From NCBI GenBank assembly GCA_902463905.1, contig CABQHF010000052.1, forward strand, positions 1 through 11,148: a DNA stretch of 11,148 nt, written 5' to 3'. Source of the stretch: an uncultured Faecalibacterium sp. (GTDB lineage: Bacteria > Bacillota > Clostridia > Oscillospirales > Ruminococcaceae). The position numbers were made by a program, and so were the translations under genes. This document shows, piece after piece, positions 6,209 through 11,148 of the stretch. Under the pieces are notes generated by a model. The model ran no database searches, was not told where the DNA came from, and saw nothing but the letters and a program-made list of their open reading frames with translations. How positions within the stretch are numbered: position 1 is the stretch's first letter; each line of letters starts with the position of its first letter.

Positions 6209-6499
6209 TCATATCTGCGGCTGATATTTCGTCAGCACGGTGTGCAGCCCCAGCTCCCGTGCACGGGCCAGTAAGTACCGGTAGCGGCACAGCAGTGCCT
6301 GCCGCTCATAAATGCGCTGCTCGATCAGGTCGGTGTCCACCTCCAGATCAAACATCATTTCGTTGCGCTTGAGGCAGAACAGGCATTCCTTCAGCTCCTC
6401 TTCCAGTTCCGGGTGGTAGCGCTCGTGTTCCGTGTCACGCGGGATGCGCGGCGACAGCAGGGTGTGGTCGTTTTGCATCGGTCGAAGTTGTTCCAGCAT
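6209..6499 (-). CDS. DUF2508 family protein (YaaL-like)
   Basis: This 96-residue soluble protein starts MLEQLRPMQNDHTLLSPRIP. The segment ELEEELKECLFCLKRNEMMF then VDTDLIEQRIYERQALLCRY and RYLLARARELGL matches the DUF2508/YaaL pattern of two helices joined by a D-x-D-L-I-(x)n-Y-E element. The family has no assigned biochemical role; in Bacillus the gene lies between recR and bofA. The start is set by AGGAGG 9 nt upstream; an upstream in-frame ATG at 6556 has no comparable site. It is preceded by a 10-bp inverted repeat. No terminator is obvious before the SCIFF promoter, so some read-through into the SCIFF gene is possible. Confidence 0.7.
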   Translation of the reverse strand: MLEQLRPMQNDHTLLSPRIPRDTEHERYHPELEEELKECLFCLKRNEMMFDLEVDTDLIEQRIYERQALLCRYRYLLARARELGLHTVLTKYQPQI

Positions 6500-6522
6500 A
6501 GGCAGCATCCTCCTCTTTGTGC

Positions 6523-6560
6523 GTCTTTGCATTGTTCTGATTTCCAGTATATGCAAAGAC
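6523..6560 (-). promoter_or_regulatory. 10-bp perfect inverted repeat upstream of the DUF2508 gene, overlapping a TATACT box
   Basis: GTCTTTGCAT (6523-6532) and ATGCAAAGAC (6551-6560) are perfect complements separated by 18 bp. A minus-strand TATACT (6546-6551) overlaps the upstream arm by one base, but no good -35 lies 17 bp away. The repeat could be an operator for a dimeric repressor or a hairpin in the 5' UTR; the sequence does not decide between them. Confidence 0.5.
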
Positions 6561-6609
6561 CTCGCAAAGGATGCCGGTTTGTGGGGTCAGGCAGCTGTTT
6601 TATGAATCG

Positions 6610-7227
6610 TTACAGTACCGCCACACACAGAAGCCGATCGCCCTGCTGTGCGATTCCAAACGAAATCAAGTCTCCCCGATGAACACCAAAATCAGAATCT
6701 GGTTCATTCAAGAGCGTGCCTGCCATCATCCCATCTGCGATTTTTTCGCAGCGGACCCAACAACCTTCCGGCGCATTATTCCCGTGGATCAAAATTACAA
6801 GGACATCATCCGGAAACTCCGGGCTCCTGCTGGTGTCGATTGCCTCTACCTTTCTTGTGGCTTCGATCTCATCACAATTCCTGTAGTGTCGCTCGATCGC
6901 ATCAATTTTGTTCTGATACGTCTTTCGTAGCTGTTCATCCTCTGTGATCACAAAGAGCTCATCTTCCGCAATGCTTCCCGCACGGAATTTGAGCGAAACC
7001 GTATCGTTTCCCTGGAACACCTCAATGCTCCCGCTTTCATTCTGTTTCGCACAGGCAAGGATCTCGTAAGTAAGCCCACACTGGTGATCAATATATCCAT
7101 AAACCAGTGTTCCATTTCCTTGCTCATGATTGGGAAGATGCTGTGTCATCGCTTCATAGTTCTTGCCCGCTTTAACAAAGCAGACCCGGTGATAAACATC
7201 TCTGAAACTTATTTCAGCTGCTTTCAT
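6610..7227 (-). CDS. Uncharacterised 205-aa protein with DUF2314-like C-terminal region
   Basis: The protein starts MKAAEISFRDVYHRVCFVKA and has no signal peptide or membrane segment. Residues about 140-190 (LVILIHGN, then GCWVRCEKIADGMMAGTLLN, EP, DFGVHRGDLISF) resemble the DUF2314/DUF4026-type pattern 'WV-x(n)-G-x-L-x-NEP-x(n)-G-d'. That assignment is from memory of the family shape and is tentative. Residues 1-130 hold beta-rich sequence and then a charged helix, and I do not recognise them. The chosen ATG has AAGGAAGA about 12-13 nt upstream. A GTG at 7261-7263 would extend it by 12 residues and is the alternative. Base composition falls toward that of the large gene on its right and away from the GC-rich genes on its left, so it may belong to the accessory segment. 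Confidence 0.7.
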   Translation of the reverse strand: MKAAEISFRDVYHRVCFVKAGKNYEAMTQHLPNHEQGNGTLVYGYIDHQCGLTYEILACAKQNESGSIEVFQGNDTVSLKFRAGSIAEDELFVITEDEQLRKTYQNKIDAIERHYRNCDEIEATRKVEAIDTSRSPEFPDDVLVILIHGNNAPEGCWVRCEKIADGMMAGTLLNEPDSDFGVHRGDLISFGIAQQGDRLLCVAVL

Positions 7228-7266
7228 GTTATAGTTTTCTTCCTTCGTGGATAAGCCCCACACCGA

Positions 7267-7298
7267 ATTTTACCATTCCGTGCCAAAAAGAATGTCAA
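7267..7298 (-). promoter_or_regulatory. Possible promoter for the 205-aa protein gene
   Basis: Minus strand TTGACA (7293-7298) lies next to the 13-bp hairpin, and an extended -10 TGGTAAAAT (TAAAAT at 7267-7272) follows. The spacer is 20 bp, longer than optimal, so this is a weak call; the TG extension could compensate. Confidence 0.4.
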
Positions 7299-7340
7299 AA
7301 TCCCAGGAAAGCTACGTTTTTTCGTTTCTTTCCTGGGATT
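7299..7340. terminator. 13-bp perfect stem-loop, possible terminator downstream of the large gene
   Basis: AATCCCAGGAAAG (7299-7311) pairs perfectly with CTTTCCTGGGATT (7328-7340) around a 16-nt loop. On the minus strand it is followed by TTTTGACATTCTTTTT and on the plus strand by CTTAACAATTTTTC, so neither side has an immediate long U tract. It would be the first strong hairpin reached by transcripts leaving the large gene or the promoter at 7515-7543. Termination, RNA processing and operator roles are all possible. Confidence 0.55.
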
Positions 7341-7384
7341 CTTAACAATTTTTCAATTACTCGAGCTCGGTAAGTCCAGATTAT

Positions 7385-7406
7385 CACTAAACAAATTTGT
7401 TTAGTG
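7385..7406. promoter_or_regulatory. Perfect 22-bp palindrome, candidate operator
   Basis: CACTAAACAAA is followed directly by its complement TTTGTTTAGTG, giving an AT-rich 22-bp perfect palindrome with no spacer. Such symmetry is typical of binding sites for dimeric helix-turn-helix repressors (MarR or TetR style). It lies about 110 bp downstream of the -10 at 7515-7520 and about 90-115 bp upstream of the possible promoter at 7267-7298. No regulator gene is visible in the window. Confidence 0.6.
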
Positions 7407-7514
7407 TGTCTATTCTTGGATGTTCACTTTTCCATGAAATTTCCGTGGTAGATGTGGCTTGCCGATTTTTTAGTATCAAGATAGTATCACACAACCAGCG
7501 GAATCCCTATGAGC

Positions 7515-7543
7515 ATTATAACGTATTCACGTTTAAGATGCAA
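7515..7543 (-). promoter_or_regulatory. Sigma-A promoter in the intergenic region after the large gene
   Basis: Minus strand TTGCAT (7538-7543), exactly 17 bp, then perfect TATAAT (7515-7520). Transcription would start near 7508. There is no good ORF within the next 200 nt, so it drives either a long leader of the 205-aa gene (about 280 nt) or a small RNA ending near the hairpin at 7299-7340. Confidence 0.7.
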
Positions 7544-7577
7544 CTGCTTTTTCAGCAGGGAGATTCTTATTATTTCT

Positions 7578-10500
7578 TTAAGGTACAATCTCTGCTTCTA
7601 GCTGATCATGCTGAGCTTCTGATTCCATCCATTTAGCTAGCTGTAGGAGAATCTTTGCACTCTGTGGAAACTTCAATCTCAGTTCCCGCGCCTGCGCTCG
7701 GTAACATTTTGCTTGTTCATAAAGGTTTCGGCCATCCTGTACAATCCGTGCACCACGGGAATTAAACTTTCCATAGAATACCGCTTTCGTCAATTTCTCA
7801 TTCTGCTGTTTTTCCAGAAACTCTCGGATAAATTCATGCGGAAAAGCACCGTCTTTTCCATTACAGCTTTTTCCCATAATATAGCCTAAAATCTCTGGAA
7901 ACTCCTCATACAAACATTCAGCCCAGCAGTCAAATGCACGCTTGTCCCGATACGCCTCCTCGGGCAGATAATAGTCGTTTTCTACATCAAACAATCTTGA
8001 AGGATTCTCTTCCAAAAACATTTTCATCTTATCCGGATGCCTAAAGAAGAGCCGCCGCAAACACAGAGGAGGTTTCTGCAGCAACTCCTTTTTATAGAGT
8101 AGCAGACAACACTTAGCCCATTCATCAGTATAATATTGCTCATCCACTCTGCGGACAACACCAGAGAGGTATCCCCTTTCCTCCGCATTGACTCCCTGTT
8201 CAGCAATTGCCTCAAATACTTTCCTGAATAAATCAAACAAGTGCTCAACCTTGCCACTATTGCCATACAGGTAAAGTAAGAGCCCTCCCGGATGGTACTG
8301 CAATAGCTTCTTGTATCTCCGTTCGTTGTAGGACCACCTCATATCCTGATTCGCCCAATACGTCTGTTCTCTCTCCCGCGTTGTCAGCCATGGGTCAACT
8401 TCTTCACGCTGCAACGTAGACAACAGCCGAAGTTTTTCATTTTCTGACATTTCTTCAAAGACAGAAGATGCTTCTTGAAAATCCCCCTGATCGAAAAAGC
8501 CAGCCAACAACTGTTGTTTTTCTTGTTTTCGAATTGCTTCAGCTACATCCGCAAATTCTTCACATGTAGTGTTTTTAGCAAGAAATACGCCCCATGCGTG
8601 CTGGTCCCTCATTGTTTCCAGCAGCCGCCACACTGCGTCCATCCCAAATTCTATTTTCAGTGCTGCAAATTTCTCCGCTCGAATGCGTTCTCTTTCCTCT
8701 TCCTCCTTCGTCCAGCTCTTTTCTTCTTGATTGTCTAAAAGTTCTTCCATAGGCAGGCAGTGCCATTCCAGAAATATCCATCCAAATTTTCCTACAGGAT
8801 CACTGGATTCCGTGCAGCATATCCATGTTTTCAGAACTTCTATCCAATCTGTCCAACCATATTCTTTACTATCACAAAGCTCAGTTCTTAACCAATATTG
8901 CATTGGTTGTAATGCTGTTGATGAGAATTGTGCTGCATCAAACTGCTCTGCCATCTCCAGTAGAACATCTCGTCCCAGCCGACGATACTCTTTCAACAGG
9001 TTTTCTATTTGCCCAAGCCATTTCTTCTGTAGTGCTGTACGATAAACAACTCGTGTGATTTCATCGTAAGCTTCAAACAATTCTTGTTCTGGGATTAATT
9101 GAGCGGGTCGTTCCTTCTTTCCTCGGCGATGTCCTCGAATCAGTGAGGTTTTACAGAGCAGTTCAATGCCGAACTCCACTCCAAAATCTGGCTTTTGCTG
9201 AATTATCTGAATCGTCAGAACCTTTTTCTCTTCAAGAGTCAGCGCCGTATGAGAACTCCATAAGCAAAGTGCATCTAACAGATGCTGTTTTACCTCTTTA
9301 TAATTCTGTCCTCCTTGCAACGCCAGCTGATACAGTATTTGACAAGCTGAAAGACATGTATTCTCACATTCTATCAAAGTGTCTAGCGTCCAGAGGATTT
9401 CATTTTGTCCACCCAGCTGTTCTTTCTTCAAAAATTCAAGTACAGCTTCCGGTGCTGCTTCAGCAAGGATTCGAAGTTCCTTTATCAGGCACTCTTTACA
9501 ATCATCTTTATGAAAAAAGGAAAGGATTTCCCTCACCTGAGCATCAATCATATTTTGATCTGACCCAGTTTCCGCAAAACAAATGTAATTTTTAAGCAAC
9601 CGTTGAAGAACACCATACCTTCTATGATTTTGTGCTGCATCTGTGCAGGAGAGTGCCACATGGATTTCCTGATGCATCCGCTGCCCCATGGCACTTTCTA
9701 TGTCTATGTTCAGTGCCAGCCACGCTTCTTCATCATTGACGATTTGATACCACGCTCCAGCTTTTTTGATTGGGCTGTCATCTATCCGCAATAGTTCCTC
9801 ATATTTTCGTTCCACTACAGGATATGGTGTTTCAGCCAATCGTGCAACCAGCTGTTTCTCTTTCTCGTCTAAAATATTGTAGTGCCGCAGAAGTACAAGC
9901 GGTTGCAACAAATCAATATCTGCCACACTCATCCATTCCGGCTGTAGATCAGCTTCATTCCCAGGAATTTTTCGGATGAGTGCTGGAAGATTTCCGTGCG
10001 TATAACTATAAAGTTCATCAGTATTTGCGCTGTCGATACCCATCTCCTGCAACGCCTGAAGATACTGCGTTTTCCATCGTGGAAGCAATCGAATCGCATC
10101 CTTTTTCGCAGTGCCCTTTCCCTCGCAGAGAATTGTTCGGTTACGCCCTGATACCTGCCCGTTATACGGAAACTTCAACAGGAAATATGCGTTTTCGCAT
10201 AAGCCATCCAGCTGATGGTATGTCGTTTCACTACAAATAACAGTCACCTGTTCGGCCAATGCCGAATCTTGTATCAGCGCAGCCAAGCAGAATCCATATG
10301 CTTCGATTCGCGATTCTGCCGCCACACGGCATATCTTTTCATTCACCTTTTTGCGGAAAGCCTCCAGCTGCTCTTCTCTACCGATTTGGAACATTGCCTG
10401 ATTAAGCGGAGGATTTGTCCTTTGTACAAACTGCTCCCATGCATGCGCAACAGAATCTATTTCCACCGCTTCATTTTCCAGATAGTTTTGTATTAGCCAT

Positions 10501-10967
10501 GCACAAACCGCCGGTTCCGAGTTAAGCCAATCGCACAAAACAGATGCGTCATATACATAGACTGCTTTCCATTCATCTCGGTGTTCCGCCTCCCACTCTG
10601 TAAGTGATATATTGTATGCCCATACTTTAGGCACTACGAGATAGAAAGTAGTATCTGATTTTTTCACTCCAAGCGGACGGGTCGTGCGTTTTCCATAATC
10701 GCTGTTGATTTTTTCCAAGGAATCCGCATTGGTCCCAAATTCCCAAACGCTTGTTCCCTGTGCCACATAAGGTGTTTTTGTTCCGTTATCCACGATTCCA
10801 TCATATCCCGGCGCCCAAATGTCATCTTCCTCTGGTGCACGAATATATGAGTAATCCGGGCAACTGCTTCGGATCAACCGCTTGATAATTTCTGGCAACA
10901 ATCCTTCCGACTTTTTCTTTTGTTCGTCCATCAATCGCTCGAGCATTTTACTTGTGAACAATTTCAT
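7578..10967 (-). CDS. Large protein: PD-(D/E)xK-like nuclease region, STAND-like region without Walker A, helical C-terminus
   Basis: This 1129-residue protein starts MKLFTSKMLERLMDEQKKKS. Residues about 20-95 resemble a restriction-endonuclease-like core: a helix with Glu26, then WAPGYDGIVDNG (Asp56), SVWEFGTN (Glu76) and DYGKRT (Lys93). A STAND-like region follows: FQIGREEQLEAF (193-204), CRVAAESRIEAYGF (213-226) where a Walker A would be expected but no GxxxxGK[S/T] is present, a beta strand VTVICS, and SYTHGNLPALIRKIP (321-335), reminiscent of the GxP helix of AP-ATPases. Residues 340-1129 appear almost wholly helical, probably repeat-like. The C-terminus FNSRGARIVQDGRNLYEQA with a later E-A-x-x-D pattern looks like a conserved tail. 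The start is the second of two ATGs, since TGGAGG lies 7 nt before it and only 1 nt before the first. A function in phage defence is inferred; no partner gene is visible. Confidence 0.7.
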   Translation of the reverse strand: MKLFTSKMLERLMDEQKKKSEGLLPEIIKRLIRSSCPDYSYIRAPEEDDIWAPGYDGIVDNGTKTPYVAQGTSVWEFGTNADSLEKINSDYGKRTTRPLGVKKSDTTFYLVVPKVWAYNISLTEWEAEHRDEWKAVYVYDASVLCDWLNSEPAVCAWLIQNYLENEAVEIDSVAHAWEQFVQRTNPPLNQAMFQIGREEQLEAFRKKVNEKICRVAAESRIEAYGFCLAALIQDSALAEQVTVICSETTYHQLDGLCENAYFLLKFPYNGQVSGRNRTILCEGKGTAKKDAIRLLPRWKTQYLQALQEMGIDSANTDELYSYTHGNLPALIRKIPGNEADLQPEWMSVADIDLLQPLVLLRHYNILDEKEKQLVARLAETPYPVVERKYEELLRIDDSPIKKAGAWYQIVNDEEAWLALNIDIESAMGQRMHQEIHVALSCTDAAQNHRRYGVLQRLLKNYICFAETGSDQNMIDAQVREILSFFHKDDCKECLIKELRILAEAAPEAVLEFLKKEQLGGQNEILWTLDTLIECENTCLSACQILYQLALQGGQNYKEVKQHLLDALCLWSSHTALTLEEKKVLTIQIIQQKPDFGVEFGIELLCKTSLIRGHRRGKKERPAQLIPEQELFEAYDEITRVVYRTALQKKWLGQIENLLKEYRRLGRDVLLEMAEQFDAAQFSSTALQPMQYWLRTELCDSKEYGWTDWIEVLKTWICCTESSDPVGKFGWIFLEWHCLPMEELLDNQEEKSWTKEEEERERIRAEKFAALKIEFGMDAVWRLLETMRDQHAWGVFLAKNTTCEEFADVAEAIRKQEKQQLLAGFFDQGDFQEASSVFEEMSENEKLRLLSTLQREEVDPWLTTREREQTYWANQDMRWSYNERRYKKLLQYHPGGLLLYLYGNSGKVEHLFDLFRKVFEAIAEQGVNAEERGYLSGVVRRVDEQYYTDEWAKCCLLLYKKELLQKPPLCLRRLFFRHPDKMKMFLEENPSRLFDVENDYYLPEEAYRDKRAFDCWAECLYEEFPEILGYIMGKSCNGKDGAFPHEFIREFLEKQQNEKLTKAVFYGKFNSRGARIVQDGRNLYEQAKCYRAQARELRLKFPQSAKILLQLAKWMESEAQHDQLEAEIVP

Positions 10968-11068
10968 AGACATCCCTCCACAAGCAACTTTGTTTTAATT
11001 TCGGGGTAATATTCTCCCTAAAGAGCAAGAAGTTAGTTTTTCCGCTCACGAGCACTCGATATTAAGAA
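10968..11068. other. Short intergenic gap upstream of the large gene
   Basis: About 100 bp with a clear ribosome binding site (TGGAGG, 10975-10980) for the large gene but no -35/-10 pair of good quality on the minus strand. An imperfect 16-bp palindrome, GGGGTAATATTCTCCC (11003-11018, 6 of 8 positions paired), might be an operator. The large gene may be cotranscribed with the gene ending at 11069. Confidence 0.4.
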
Positions 11069-11148
11069 TTATTTGTTATCTTCCTCTGCCAACGAACTTC
11101 CACCAATCCCAAAGAACTTATCAAAGAAGCCTTTTAGCTTATCAATCA
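11069..11148 (-). CDS. C-terminal end of an unidentified protein (5' part off the window)
   Basis: An open frame enters from the window edge and ends with a TAA at 11069-11071. The visible 26 residues read IDKLKGFFDKFFGIGG and then SSLAEEDNK: an amphipathic helix followed by a polar tail. Codon use looks normal and no competing frame is open, but 26 residues are too few to name a family. It has the same strand as the large protein gene, 101 bp upstream, so the two may form one transcription unit. Confidence 0.5.
   Translation of the reverse strand, partial: IDKLKGFFDKFFGIGGSSLAEEDNK

Larger units (their letters stand above)
7264..7577. other. Structured intergenic region, no convincing gene
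   Basis: About 314 bp between the two accessory genes. It holds a minus-strand sigma-A promoter, the 22-bp palindrome, the 13-bp hairpin, and a weak 5-bp hairpin (CTGCT/AGCAG near 7543-7559) just after the large gene's stop. An open minus-strand frame ends with LNKFV and a stop inside the palindrome (frame content ILILKNRQATSTTEISW and onward) but lacks a good start and ribosome binding site. It may be a relic or chance. Confidence 0.5.

Noticed and set aside
7543..7559. Terminator directly after the large gene
   Set aside because: The CTGCT/AGCAG stem is only 5 bp with no U tract on the minus strand.
7397..7636. Plus-strand 79-codon frame over the structured intergenic region
   Set aside because: It overlaps the end of the large gene, has no ribosome binding site, and its start lies within the palindrome; hydrophobic content looks like chance.
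9143..9595. Plus-strand 150-codon frame
   Set aside because: It lies inside the large minus-strand gene, which stays open for 1129 codons and has a good RBS; no independent support.
1..11148. CRISPR array, tRNA, rRNA or insertion sequence
   Set aside because: No regularly spaced direct repeats, no tRNA cloverleaf signature, no transposase motif and no terminal inverted repeats were seen.

Overview
The left two thirds of this window (about 1-6600) look like chromosome of a GC-rich, low-sporulating Firmicute of the Oscillospiraceae/Ruminococcaceae type. Faecalibacterium or a close relative is my best guess. The evidence is strong AGGAGG-type ribosome binding sites, sigma-A type promoters with 17-bp spacers, a SCIFF ranthipeptide locus typical of Clostridia, and homologues of the B. 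subtilis yaaL and yaaO genes. One sampled line here is about 65% G+C. The right third (about 6600 to the end) drops to roughly 40-52% G+C in sampled lines and carries an orphan-type large protein, so it reads as accessory, probably acquired DNA.

Layout. (1) 1-550, minus: start of an NCS2 uracil/xanthine permease, preceded by a promoter, a 47-codon leader peptide and an intrinsic terminator inside that leader. This arrangement resembles the pyrBI attenuator of enterobacteria. (2) 840-2926, plus: a divergent promoter drives a NifS/IscS-type cysteine desulfurase and a TtcA-type tRNA thiolation ATPase. They form a two-gene operon that ends in a bidirectional terminator. (3) 6182 down to 2986, minus: a strong promoter, the SCIFF precursor peptide, a terminator hairpin, the radical SAM SCIFF maturase, and an Orn/Lys/Arg decarboxylase-family protein that starts 2 nt after the maturase stop. 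(4) 6209-6499, minus: a DUF2508 (YaaL-like) protein with a 10-bp inverted repeat in its upstream region. (5) 6610-7227, minus: an uncharacterised 205-aa protein with a DUF2314-like C-terminus. (6) 7264-7577: an unusually structured intergenic region with a minus-strand sigma-A promoter, a perfect 22-bp palindrome and a 13-bp hairpin. (7) 7578-10967, minus: a 1129-aa protein with an N-terminal PD-(D/E)xK-nuclease-like region, a STAND-NTPase-like region without a visible Walker A, and a long helical C-terminal part. It is a candidate defence effector. (8) 11069-11148, minus: the C-terminal tail of another gene.

How the genes may work together: the cysteine desulfurase can supply persulfide sulfur to the TtcA-like enzyme for tRNA modification. 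In the SCIFF operon, the hairpin between peptide and maturase would keep the substrate more abundant than the enzyme. The SCIFF cassette lies between YaaL-like and YaaO-like genes, which are near neighbours in B. subtilis. Most interesting for follow-up are the leader-peptide attenuator of the permease, the SCIFF peptide with Gly at the usual Thr acceptor position, the large nuclease/degenerate-STAND protein, and the structured region beside it.
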